Of a stretch of 64,000 nt of DNA, positions 44,938 to 53,625 are shown in pieces; position 1 is the stretch's first letter; every line of letters starts with the position of its first letter. Under the pieces are notes generated by a model. It ran no database searches and was not told where the DNA came from. It was given only the letters and a program-made list of their open reading frames with translations. Origin of the DNA: Prevotella sp. (GTDB lineage Bacteria; Bacillota_I; Bacilli_A; ML615J-28; CAG-313). The translations under genes and the position numbers were made by a program. Location: the NCBI GenBank assembly GCA_023665755.1, contig JAMPDF010000005.1, forward strand, positions 1-64,000, in the 5' to 3' direction.

Positions 44938-47643
44938 ATGGCATATGTGGCGTTGTATAGGAGCTATCGGCCAAAGCAATTTCAAGAAGTTGTAGGCCAA
45001 AAACACGTTATACAGACACTAAAACATGCGGTGGTGGAGAAAAAAACATCACATGCATATATATTCAGTGGTCTTAGGGGGATAGGAAAGACAACAATAG
45101 CAAGAATATTGGCTAAGGCAGTCAACTGCGAAAATACGATTGATGGTGAGCCTTGTAATGCTTGTAGGAATTGTCTAGCTATTGCTCGTGATGAAACCAC
45201 AGATATAGTTGAACTAGATGCCGCAAGTAATAATGGTGTAGATGAAATGAGAGAAATACTGGAAAAAGTGAATTTTTTACCAAGTATGCTCAGAAAGAAA
45301 GTCTACATTATCGATGAAGCACATATGTTAAGTACTGCTGCTTTTAATGCATTACTTAAAACGTTAGAAGAACCGCCCCTACATGTCATGTTTATTTTAG
45401 CAACAACGGAACCTCATAAAATTCCCCAAACTATTTTGTCAAGATGTCAAAGATTTGATTTTAAGCAATTATCTAATTTAGAAATAGAACACAACTTAAA
45501 ATCAGTTTGCGAAAAAGAACATATTGAAATCGAAGATGATGCCCTTCGTGCTATAGCTGAAAGCGCAGAAGGTGGTATGCGTGATGCATTAGGTATCTTA
45601 GATCAAGCGAATGTGTATAGTAATGGTGTTATAAAAGTAGAGGATGTAAGCAGTGTTACGGGTAAAATCTCTACTCATAAATTGATAGAATTAATGGATG
45701 CATTAAAAGAAAAAAATGCTAGTTTATCTATAGGTATTATTAATGAATTGATAGATAGCGGAAAAGAAGTCTCTAGAGTAGTTGGTGGAGCAATTCAATT
45801 TTGTCGCGATACCTTGTTATATAAAAATATTTCAGGGGTAGATCAAACTAAAAATATATATAATTATGATGCATTTATTACTTTTGCAACTAAAATTAGT
45901 GAAAAAGAATTATTCTATTATATCGATGTATTTGTTGATATTCAAAATAAGATTCGTTTTACCAATTCACAAAAAATATATTTAGAAGTAGGCATATTAA
46001 AAATTATCAATTCAGCTGAAGAAGATATTGATATATTGGGTAAAATTCAAAAACTGGAGTCAGCTATAGGAGAAAATCATAGTGGTGGATATTATGCTAG
46101 CCAAGATTATGACACAAGAATCAATAATATAGATGCTAAAATAAAAAAAGTTACAATGGAATTAGAGAAAGCAGATTTGGTTAATTTCAAAGAAAAAATG
46201 GAGTCAAAGATGGATATGATAGAAGAAGTATCTTCTAAAAATAGTCTATTACCAGGCGATTTAACAATCCGGTTAGATGAATTAGAAGATAAAATCCGTT
46301 TGTTAGATGCTTCTTCTAACGAAAAAGAAATAAAAGATATCGATGAAATAAAGAATAAAATCCAAGAAATAACCAAACAAATGGTAGAAATTCATGTAGA
46401 AGATCAGGATCAAGAAAATAAAGATGCATCCCTAGAACAAGTAAATACACAAATTCAAGTGTTAGAACAAAAAATACAAATCATTGAAGAAAAAATAAAG
46501 AATGAATATGAAAAGCAATCAAGTGATTTGACAGAAAATATCCCTGATTTAACGCCAGTAATAGAACAAATGCAAGCATTAACAGAAAAAGTAAATCACT
46601 TAGAAAAAGCAAAAGAAGATATAGGACCAGTCCATCATACAACTGATTTAGAAGAAAGGCTTCAAGTGTTAGAAGAATATGTTGAATTGATTACAGAATC
46701 TAGTGCTACTCAGCCAGATCCTATTGTTACCCCATCTATTTTAGAAAATAGTGAAATGATGCAAGAGGTTGCTGAATTAAAAGATAATTATTTTACTATT
46801 ATTAAAGCTTTACAAGAATTTCATCAAAATAAGGATGAAAATGCGATAGTAGAATTAGAAAGCAAGCTTCAAGCAATGGAGGAAAAGGTTTCTGGTATGT
46901 TAAAACAAGCAGAGGAATTATCCAATCAAATTGTATTACTTCAAACAACGGACCAAGAACAAAACGAGAAACTACAAGTGGTACAATCTAAACTAAAAAC
47001 TTTAGAAACGAAACCAACGAAGCCAGTTGTGGAGGCGCCTATTCAAACAAAGGTACAAACAGAAACGTATGTTAGACCAGTTGAGGAGCCTAAAGTAGTC
47101 GAGACCAATGAGTCAAAAACAATTCAAACGATTAAAAATGTATATGATGTTCGTATTATTGAAAGAATATTACATGAAGCTCGTGGTCAAGAATGCCGTG
47201 AAGAAAAGGGACGCTTGATTGCGGGATGGAATCGACTTGCGGATAAGGTTGGTTTTGTATTAGAACCAGTAGCTAAAATTTTATTAGATGGAAAATTGGT
47301 AGCCAATGGTCAAAGAGAATTAATAGTAGTATATCCTACTGCAATGATATGTAATCATTTGATGGAACCTAAAAATCATGTTGACGCCAAACAAGTATTA
47401 CGAATTGCTTTTGGGAAAGATTATGATTTTTTGGCGCTTCCTGAAAATACATGGCAAGAAAAAAGATCTGAATATGTGGGACAAGTGGGTGTAGGTATTC
47501 GTTATCCTAAATTAACACCTATTCATAACCCAGAGTTAAAAGTGGTAGTGGTCAATTATGATCAGGTAAATAAGGGACAAAATGATACTATTCATCAAGC
47601 CCAACGCTTTTTTGGAAAAGCAAAAGTAGAGGAGGAAAGATAA
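44938..47643 (+). CDS. dnaX: DNA polymerase III subunit gamma/tau, extra-long
   Basis: The clamp-loader ATPase. Residues 1-360 are the usual AAA+ part: Walker A GLRGIGKTTIA, a zinc site with CENTIDGEPCNACRNC, Walker B VYIIDEAHML and sensor LSRCQRFDFK. Residues about 370-700 are a Glu/Lys-rich, coiled-coil region with several heptad-like stretches (EELEDKIRLLDASS, LEQKIQIIEEKI, MQEVAELKDNYF). A C-terminal domain of about 150 residues (VYDVRIIERILHEARG) should bind the polymerase. At 901 residues it is much longer than the B. subtilis protein (about 560). No frameshift signal was seen. Confidence 0.93.
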   Translation: MAYVALYRSYRPKQFQEVVGQKHVIQTLKHAVVEKKTSHAYIFSGLRGIGKTTIARILAKAVNCENTIDGEPCNACRNCLAIARDETTDIVELDAASNNGVDEMREILEKVNFLPSMLRKKVYIIDEAHMLSTAAFNALLKTLEEPPLHVMFILATTEPHKIPQTILSRCQRFDFKQLSNLEIEHNLKSVCEKEHIEIEDDALRAIAESAEGGMRDALGILDQANVYSNGVIKVEDVSSVTGKISTHKLIELMDALKEKNASLSIGIINELIDSGKEVSRVVGGAIQFCRDTLLYKNISGVDQTKNIYNYDAFITFATKISEKELFYYIDVFVDIQNKIRFTNSQKIYLEVGILKIINSAEEDIDILGKIQKLESAIGENHSGGYYASQDYDTRINNIDAKIKKVTMELEKADLVNFKEKMESKMDMIEEVSSKNSLLPGDLTIRLDELEDKIRLLDASSNEKEIKDIDEIKNKIQEITKQMVEIHVEDQDQENKDASLEQVNTQIQVLEQKIQIIEEKIKNEYEKQSSDLTENIPDLTPVIEQMQALTEKVNHLEKAKEDIGPVHHTTDLEERLQVLEEYVELITESSATQPDPIVTPSILENSEMMQEVAELKDNYFTIIKALQEFHQNKDENAIVELESKLQAMEEKVSGMLKQAEELSNQIVLLQTTDQEQNEKLQVVQSKLKTLETKPTKPVVEAPIQTKVQTETYVRPVEEPKVVETNESKTIQTIKNVYDVRIIERILHEARGQECREEKGRLIAGWNRLADKVGFVLEPVAKILLDGKLVANGQRELIVVYPTAMICNHLMEPKNHVDAKQVLRIAFGKDYDFLALPENTWQEKRSEYVGQVGVGIRYPKLTPIHNPELKVVVVNYDQVNKGQNDTIHQAQRFFGKAKVEEER

Positions 47644-47644
47644 T

Positions 47645-47950
47645 ATGAATCAAGCAATGATTAGAAAAGTGCAACAAATGCAAAAAGATATGAAAAAAAC
47701 CCAAGATGAAATTGTAAATACAGAGTTTACAGCTACTTGTGGTGTTGTTACAGTGACAATGATGGGGGATAACTCATTAAAACAAATTACGTTTGAAGAA
47801 GGATTCAGCGCAACAGATAAAGAAGATTTAGAAATGTTAGCAGATATGATTGTTGCGGCAACACATCAAACGCAAGATGAGATTAGTCGCTTTACAGAAG
47901 AAAAGATGCAAAAATATCAAGCATTGTTAGGTGGGTTTGGTGGTTTCTAG
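47645..47950 (+). CDS. Nucleoid-associated protein YbaB/EbfC
   Basis: A 101-residue dimeric DNA-binding protein. Typical are the N-terminal basic helix (MIRKVQQMQKDMKKTQDEI), the middle ACGVVTVTMMGDN strands and the C-terminal GGFGGF. It lies between dnaX and recR, one base after the dnaX stop, the standard dnaX-yaaK-recR order. Confidence 0.92.
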   Translation: MNQAMIRKVQQMQKDMKKTQDEIVNTEFTATCGVVTVTMMGDNSLKQITFEEGFSATDKEDLEMLADMIVAATHQTQDEISRFTEEKMQKYQALLGGFGGF

Positions 47951-47972
47951 ACCCTATATAAAAGGATAGTGT

Positions 47973-48575
47973 ATGAGTGAAATTAAATTTTTAGATCCTT
48001 TAGCCAAGCATCTTGAAAAGTTACCTGGAGTTGGAAAAAAAACTGCTCAAAGATATGCATACCATATTATTGAAAAAATGACTGAAGAAGAGGTTGCTGA
48101 ATTTGCAAATGAACTGATTCGGATTAAATCAACATTAACGCATTGTGCAATATGTGGTGTTTTAAGCAATCAACCCATTTGTGAAATCTGTAATAGTAGC
48201 TATCGTGATCATTCGCAAATTATGGTGGTAAAGGATACAAAAGATGTATTTGCTATTGAAAAAACAGGTCAATATAATGGTGTATATCACGTATTAAAAG
48301 GACTTATTTCGCCTTTAGAGGGAATAGGACCTGATGATTTAAATATAGATAATTTGGAAAAAAGAATCAATGAAAATGTAAAAGAGGTAATTCTTGCGAC
48401 TAGTTTTACGCCAAGTGGAGAAACAACAGCATTATATTTAGAAAAAATATTGAAAAAAGATAATGTGGTTGTTTCAAGAATTGGATATGGTTTACCAGCC
48501 GGCGGAGATATTGAATATGTTGATGAACTTACACTCAAAAGGGCGATTGATTCTAGGGTCAATAGTAAATCATAA
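47973..48575 (+). CDS. recR: Recombination protein RecR
   Basis: A 200-residue recombination mediator. The N-terminal helix-hairpin-helix KLPGVGKKTAQRYAYHI, the four-cysteine zinc site (CAICGVLSNQPICEIC), the Toprim domain (MVVKDTKDVFAIEKTGQY) and the C-terminal RIGYGLPAGGDIEYVD are all present. It helps load RecA with RecO and RecF; recF is in this window too. Confidence 0.95.
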   Translation: MSEIKFLDPLAKHLEKLPGVGKKTAQRYAYHIIEKMTEEEVAEFANELIRIKSTLTHCAICGVLSNQPICEICNSSYRDHSQIMVVKDTKDVFAIEKTGQYNGVYHVLKGLISPLEGIGPDDLNIDNLEKRINENVKEVILATSFTPSGETTALYLEKILKKDNVVVSRIGYGLPAGGDIEYVDELTLKRAIDSRVNSKS

Positions 48576-48589
48576 AGGAGGAAAAAAAT

Positions 48590-48826
48590 ATGTATTTAGG
48601 CGTAATAATTGATTGGTTGAATCAAACGGGAGAAAAAGTTTCAGACATTATTTTGAATCCTTTTTTGTCTTTACCAGGCTTTTTAAAGTTAATTGCGGTG
48701 GTAATAATTGCTTTGCTTTCTATTATTGGATTGATTCGAGTAGCTCGTAAAGCACTAAAGACAGTTGTAGGTGTTGCGTGTGTATTTATTATCTTATTAG
48801 TAGCATGGTTAATATTGGGAAAGTAG
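48590..48826 (+). CDS. Small membrane protein of unknown function downstream of recR
   Basis: A 78-residue protein with two hydrophobic segments (about residues 26-48 and 58-76) separated by a basic turn (RVARKALK). An AAAGGAGG site precedes it, 14 nt after recR. In B. subtilis yaaL and bofA lie here, but this protein does not look like either; bofA is elsewhere in this window. It is closed by a terminator. Confidence 0.75.
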   Translation: MYLGVIIDWLNQTGEKVSDIILNPFLSLPGFLKLIAVVIIALLSIIGLIRVARKALKTVVGVACVFIILLVAWLILGK

Positions 48827-48847
48827 GAAAAAATTGAATAATAATTT

Positions 48848-48880
48848 CAGTGGAAATAATTTGTTGTTTCCACTGTTTTT
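48848..48880 (+). terminator. Terminator of the dnaX-ebfC-recR operon
   Basis: CAGTGGAAA / TTTCCACTG stem followed by TTTTT. Confidence 0.85.
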
Positions 48881-48932
48881 ATATAGAAAATAGTGAAAAC
48901 GTGAACAAAAAAACAAAATAGGTCTATATAAT

Positions 48933-48961
48933 TTGCAAAAAATTGTAGATTGTGGTAAAAT
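48933..48961 (+). promoter_or_regulatory. Promoter of the ABC importer/nuclease operon
   Basis: TTGCAA, 17 nt, TAAAAT, followed at about +8 by a palindromic operator. Confidence 0.7.
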
Positions 48962-48975
48962 AAGTATGATGAATG

Positions 48976-48989
48976 GAAACGAGCGTTTC
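48976..48989. promoter_or_regulatory. LacI-family type operator
   Basis: GAAACG-AG-CGTTTC, a perfect inverted repeat with the CG-centred arms typical of LacI/GalR repressors. It lies between the predicted transcription start and the ribosome site, so binding would block elongation. It departs from the catabolite (cre) consensus in the T of the second half. No LacI-type gene is in the window. Confidence 0.65.
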
Positions 48990-49011
48990 TGAAATCAGGA
49001 GGATAATTTTT

Positions 49012-50073
49012 ATGGACATTCGCTTAGTCAATTTAACAAGAATTTTTGCCGATAAAAATTCCGAGGTGCGTGCAGTTGATAATTTAGATATTACCATCCC
49101 ATCTGGAAAATTAATCGGTTTACTTGGTCCGTCAGGCTGTGGTAAATCAACAACATTGTATATGATTGCTGGTTTGTTAGAACCTAGTTCGGGCCAAATT
49201 TTTTTTGGCGATGAAGATGTAACAACATTATCGCCAGAAAAAAGAGGGATTGGTTTGGTTTTCCAAAATTATGCACTCTACCCGCATATGACAGTAAAAC
49301 AAAATATTATGTTCCCTCTTCAAAATATGAAATTACCTAAAGCTGAAATTTTACAAAGAACAGTAAAATATGCTAAGTTAGTTGGTATTGAGGAATTACT
49401 CAATAGAAAACCCAAACAACTTTCTGGTGGACAACAACAACGCGTAGCCATTGCTAGGGCATTGGTTAAAGAACCAAGAGTATTGTTACTAGATGAACCA
49501 CTTTCTAATTTGGATGCAAGACTTCGTCTACAAACCCGTGAAGAGATCAAACGTATTCAAAGAGAAACAGGGATTACTACAGTATTTGTTACCCATGACC
49601 AAGAAGAGGCAATGAGTATATCAGATGAAATTGTAGTTATGAAATTAGGCGTTGAACAACAAAGAGGCAATCCACAAGAAGTATACGATCAACCAGTTAA
49701 CCAATTTGTTGCTAAATTCTTAGGAACTCCACCAATCAATATTTTTAGTGGTAAGATTCAAAATGGCGATTTATATGTTGGTGAAGAAAAAATAGGTACA
49801 AGCTCATTGAAAGACCAAGAAGTCACAATAGGAATTCGTCCTGAAGGTTTCGAAATTAATCCAGATGCACAAATGACGGTAGTTGTTAAACAAGTAGAAT
49901 ATATTGGTAGAGATAAATCGATTGTTGCAACAAACCCTGCATCAGAAAAAGAAAATTTCCGTATTATTATTGATGCTAATGTAGAAGTGAAAGAAGGCGA
50001 AACAATAAAGGTTGCTGTAAAGCCAAATAAATGTTTTGTATTTGATAAATTAACAGAAGTGAGAGTACAATAG
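49012..50073 (+). CDS. Sugar-type ABC importer ATPase (MalK/MsmX/UgpC class)
   Basis: A 353-residue ATPase. Walker A GPSGCGKST, the Q loop VFQNYALYPHMTV, signature LSGGQQQRVAIARAL, Walker B LLLDEPLSNLDARLR and the H loop VFVTHDQEEAMS are in order, followed by a C-terminal OB/TOBE domain (about 235-353, IGIRPEGFEINPDA) typical of carbohydrate ATPases. The start at 49012 has AGGAGG, and an in-frame start 39 nt upstream is on the operator. It is first in the operon with two permeases and a binding protein; the substrate is not shown by the ATPase itself. Confidence 0.93.
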   Translation: MDIRLVNLTRIFADKNSEVRAVDNLDITIPSGKLIGLLGPSGCGKSTTLYMIAGLLEPSSGQIFFGDEDVTTLSPEKRGIGLVFQNYALYPHMTVKQNIMFPLQNMKLPKAEILQRTVKYAKLVGIEELLNRKPKQLSGGQQQRVAIARALVKEPRVLLLDEPLSNLDARLRLQTREEIKRIQRETGITTVFVTHDQEEAMSISDEIVVMKLGVEQQRGNPQEVYDQPVNQFVAKFLGTPPINIFSGKIQNGDLYVGEEKIGTSSLKDQEVTIGIRPEGFEINPDAQMTVVVKQVEYIGRDKSIVATNPASEKENFRIIIDANVEVKEGETIKVAVKPNKCFVFDKLTEVRVQ

Positions 50074-50074
50074 C

Positions 50075-51061
50075 ATGGTTGAAGGAAAAAAGAGTATAAA
50101 CTTCTTAAAGGGAATGCTATGCCTTCTACCTGCAATTGTTTTACTAGGTATTTTTACTTTTTATCCAATTGTAAATACGTTTATAATGTCGTTTAAAGAA
50201 GGCTATAATTACCTAATTACCAATGAAAAGAATTTTGAAAGTTGGGGGTTTGGAAATTATATTAAACTATTTTCAGAAGGAAATAACTTCCCTAAATATT
50301 TAATCAATACAATGGTTATTGTGTTTGTGTCAGTACCAGTATCTATTACACTTTCACTACTGATTGCGGTAGCACTTAATTCAATTAAACCACTTCAACG
50401 CTTTTTACAAACAATCTTTTTCTTACCATATGTAACCAATACAATTGCCATTGGTATGGTATTTTCAGTTATGTTTGAATCACATCAAGGTTTAATGAAT
50501 ACATTGATTACTTCACTTGGTGGAAGTAGTATCAACTGGCTTGGAGGTAATACCAAAGCAGCATTAATTGGAGAAGGTATTTTTACACACTCCTTCTTTA
50601 ATGCCCAATGGTTTACTTCGATGATTGTGCTTCTTGCTTATATTGTATGGAATTCACTTCCATTTAAGGTGCTTATTTTATTAAGTTCATTACAAAGTAT
50701 TGATAAACAATATTATCAAGCAGCGCAAATTGATGGCACGACTAAAGCAAGAACTTTTATGCGCATTACCGTTCCGTTATTATCTCCACAAATTTTCTAT
50801 TTATTAATTACTTCATTTATTGGTGCTTTTAAAGAATATACATCTGTTGTAGCTATATTTGGTGATAATGCACAGTCTGTCGGACAAAAAAATAATATGG
50901 CAACGGTTGTATGGTATATTTATCAAAAAACAAAAGAACAATCTATTGGTGGTTATCCACAAACTTCTCTTGCAGCAGCTGGAGCAGTTATTCTCTTTAT
51001 CATCATTATGATATTTACAGCCATCAATAGTTATGTTAGTAAGAAAAAAGTGCATTATTAG
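50075..51061 (+). CDS. ABC importer permease, MalF/UgpA type
   Basis: A 328-residue permease with six predicted membrane segments (first about 13-35, last about 298-320). The conserved cytoplasmic EAA loop is YYQAAQIDGTTKARTFMRI followed by TVPLLSPQIFY. It starts one base after the ATPase gene, a sign of coupled translation. An extracellular loop of about 30 residues (NEKNFESWGFGNYIKLFSEG) follows the first membrane segment. Confidence 0.92.
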   Translation: MVEGKKSINFLKGMLCLLPAIVLLGIFTFYPIVNTFIMSFKEGYNYLITNEKNFESWGFGNYIKLFSEGNNFPKYLINTMVIVFVSVPVSITLSLLIAVALNSIKPLQRFLQTIFFLPYVTNTIAIGMVFSVMFESHQGLMNTLITSLGGSSINWLGGNTKAALIGEGIFTHSFFNAQWFTSMIVLLAYIVWNSLPFKVLILLSSLQSIDKQYYQAAQIDGTTKARTFMRITVPLLSPQIFYLLITSFIGAFKEYTSVVAIFGDNAQSVGQKNNMATVVWYIYQKTKEQSIGGYPQTSLAAAGAVILFIIIMIFTAINSYVSKKKVHY

Positions 51062-51073
51062 AGGTGATTGTTT

Positions 51074-52114
51074 ATGTGGATATTAATTTTATGTATAATA
51101 CTTGTTGTTATTTTGACAAAAATGAAAAAAAACCATCACAATATCGAAAGATGCGCAGATGGCAAGAATTTTTATGAAACAGTTGATGAAACAATTAAAA
51201 GAGAGAAATCACAAAAGGTCATTCGATATGTGATTTCATATAGCTTTTTGATTTTCTTTGCACTATTTATGCTGCTACCTTTTTATTGGATGATCATTAC
51301 ATCTCTTAAAACAGAAGCAGAAATTAGTTTGCTTCGACCAACTTTTTTTCCAAAAGAATTTGCATGGGAAAACTATAAATATGTATTAAGTGCAAAATAT
51401 CAATGGGAAACTTCTGGAAAAAATATTCCATTTGAACAATTTCAAGCTAGATTTGATCTTTGGAAATATATGTATAACACATTAGTTGTTGGTGTTGTTT
51501 CTACTATAGGAACGCTAGTAACTACCGTTATGGCGGCATTTGCTTTTTCTAGAATTAAATTTCCAGGACGTGAGTTTTTATTTACTTTGTTCTTAGCTAC
51601 AATGATGGTTCCAGGAGAAATGATGGTTATTACCAACTATATTACCGTTACTAAAACAGCAAAAGACCTTTTAGGTATAACGGGTATAGATTCTTATTGG
51701 GCAATGATTGTCCCATTCTTGATTAGTGTTTATTATATTTATTTATTGAGACAAAATTTCAGACAAATTCCAAATGAATTGTATTATGCGGCAAAAGTGG
51801 ATGGAACAAGTGATTTAAAATATTTAATTAAAATTATGGTTCCAATTGCAATGCCAACATTAATTACAATTACAATTTTGAAATTAATGGGTTCATGGAA
51901 TGCTTATGTATGGCCAATGATGATTACACGTAGTGCCGATAAGCGATTAATTACTACCGGTTTAAGACTTGGTTTCTCTGATTCAGAGGGACGTTCTGTT
52001 CAAGGTAGACAGATGGCTGCAGCAGCAGTAGTAACTGCGCCACTTCTAATTATGTTTGTTTTACTTAGAAAATACATAATGAGAGGTGTTTCGCGTAGTG
52101 GTATCAAGGGCTAA
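51074..52114 (+). CDS. ABC importer permease, MalG/UgpE type
   Basis: A 346-residue permease partner. The first hydrophobic segment is residues 1-17, then a charged stretch, then the canonical five or six membrane segments. EAA loop: YYAAKVDGTSDLKYLIKI, then MVPIAMPTLIT. An extracellular region near residues 85-130 (YKYVLSAKYQWETSGKNIPF) is longer than in MalG. The start at 51074 is chosen because GAGGTG is 7 nt upstream; TTG at 51068 is in frame. Confidence 0.92.
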   Translation: MWILILCIILVVILTKMKKNHHNIERCADGKNFYETVDETIKREKSQKVIRYVISYSFLIFFALFMLLPFYWMIITSLKTEAEISLLRPTFFPKEFAWENYKYVLSAKYQWETSGKNIPFEQFQARFDLWKYMYNTLVVGVVSTIGTLVTTVMAAFAFSRIKFPGREFLFTLFLATMMVPGEMMVITNYITVTKTAKDLLGITGIDSYWAMIVPFLISVYYIYLLRQNFRQIPNELYYAAKVDGTSDLKYLIKIMVPIAMPTLITITILKLMGSWNAYVWPMMITRSADKRLITTGLRLGFSDSEGRSVQGRQMAAAAVVTAPLLIMFVLLRKYIMRGVSRSGIKG

Positions 52115-52163
52115 AACAAACAAATGTTTTAGAAATAAAAAAATATAAGGTGAGGTAAAAAAA

Positions 52164-53606
52164 GTGAAAAAGTTTACTAAAATTGCAATTCTTTTGCTAA
52201 TGATTACAATTACATTTACTTTTGTAGGATGTAATCAAACAGGTGGTGGAGATAAGAAGCCAGACGATGGCAATCTACCAGTTAATCCAGATGCTATTAC
52301 AATCAAATATTGGCATGCTAATGGAGCTGCCTTGACAACTGTTTTAGAAAAAATTAAAGCAGACTTTGAAAAGAAGTATGAAGGAAAATATGTAGTTGAA
52401 TTAACTTCTTTTGGCGATTACAATACACTAAGAGATACAATTACATCAAGTATTGCAGCAGGTGATGCACCTACAGCAGCACAAACTTATCCTGACCATG
52501 TTTCTTTATATTTGAGTGGTAAGGCTTTACAATCACTTGACCAATATATAGATGATCCAAAATATGGTATGACAGAAGAAGAAAAAGCTCAATTCATTGA
52601 AGGATTCTGGAATGAAGGAACAATTTATGATAAAGAAGGTACACGTTATGCATTACCTTTCAATAAATCAACTGAATTAATGTACTATAACGAAGATATG
52701 TTTACAAAATACAAATGGAATGTTCCTACAACTTGGGATGAAGTAATTGACATTGCTAAGAGATGGAAACAAACTAATGAATATAAAAAAGCTGTTGCCA
52801 CTTATGGTGAATCTTTAGTATATGCAATGGGTTATGATTCAGAAGCAAATCTTTTTATCACATTTACACAACAATATGGTGCAAATTATACAGCATTTGA
52901 TGAAAATGGTGTTGGTCGTTTTAATGCATTTGGTTATAATGCAGAAGATACAGCTAAATCAAAATCAGCAATGGAATGGTATTTAAACAACTATAAAGCA
53001 GGTTATATTGCAACAACTACGGCTTTTGGTGCAAACTATTGTTCTGATGCGTTTAAGAATGGACAATGTATTATGACAATTGGTTCTTCTGCTGGTGCAA
53101 GTTACAATGATGGTCAACAATCTACAACTACAAAGTTTACAACTGGTGTTGCATCTGTTCCACAATATGATAAAAATAATGGACAAGTTATTCAACAAGG
53201 TACAAATGTTTCTTTATTTGACTGTGTTAATGAAGAAGAAGAATTAGGTGGTTGGTTATGGTTAAAACATATGGTAAGTTATGAATCTGTACTTACTTGG
53301 GCATTAGAAACTTCATATTTCCCAATTCGAAAAGACGTATTAAATTCAGAAGCTTATCAAAATCATGTAAAAGGTATCACTATTGCAGGTGATGGATCTC
53401 AAATTGTTAATCAAACTATTGCTGCAAAAGCAAAACAAGCAGGTCTTGCACAACAAGATTGGTTCTATACAAATATTGCTTTCCCAAGTTCATCAAGAGC
53501 ACGTGATGAAGCTGAAACTATTGTACAAAGAATTTTATATGGTACACCTGCCCCAACAATCGACAATGTTTATAAAGACGCTTATAATTCAATTATGAAT
53601 GACTAA
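52164..53606 (+). CDS. Solute-binding lipoprotein of the ABC importer
   Basis: A 480-residue binding protein with a GTG start and a GTGAGG site. The signal ends in a lipobox FVGC near residue 23, followed by a Gly/Asp/Lys tether. The mature part is a family 1 sugar-type binding protein: ITIKYWHANGA, LEKIKADFEKKYEGKY, YALPFNKSTELMYYNEDMF, then KWNVPTTWDEV. It delivers the substrate to the permeases encoded upstream. Related proteins bind sugars, glycerol phosphates or nucleosides; which one is unknown here. Confidence 0.9.
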   Translation: MKKFTKIAILLLMITITFTFVGCNQTGGGDKKPDDGNLPVNPDAITIKYWHANGAALTTVLEKIKADFEKKYEGKYVVELTSFGDYNTLRDTITSSIAAGDAPTAAQTYPDHVSLYLSGKALQSLDQYIDDPKYGMTEEEKAQFIEGFWNEGTIYDKEGTRYALPFNKSTELMYYNEDMFTKYKWNVPTTWDEVIDIAKRWKQTNEYKKAVATYGESLVYAMGYDSEANLFITFTQQYGANYTAFDENGVGRFNAFGYNAEDTAKSKSAMEWYLNNYKAGYIATTTAFGANYCSDAFKNGQCIMTIGSSAGASYNDGQQSTTTKFTTGVASVPQYDKNNGQVIQQGTNVSLFDCVNEEEELGGWLWLKHMVSYESVLTWALETSYFPIRKDVLNSEAYQNHVKGITIAGDGSQIVNQTIAAKAKQAGLAQQDWFYTNIAFPSSSRARDEAETIVQRILYGTPAPTIDNVYKDAYNSIMND

Positions 53607-53625
53607 TTCTCATTGGAGATAAGAA

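Noticed and set aside
48590..48826. BofA, because of its place after recR
   Set aside because: The sequence lacks the VPIN...IPG signature, which is instead present in the protein at 61036-61224.
48976..48989. Catabolite-responsive element (CcpA site)
   Set aside because: The second half does not follow the cre consensus; a general LacI-family operator fits better.
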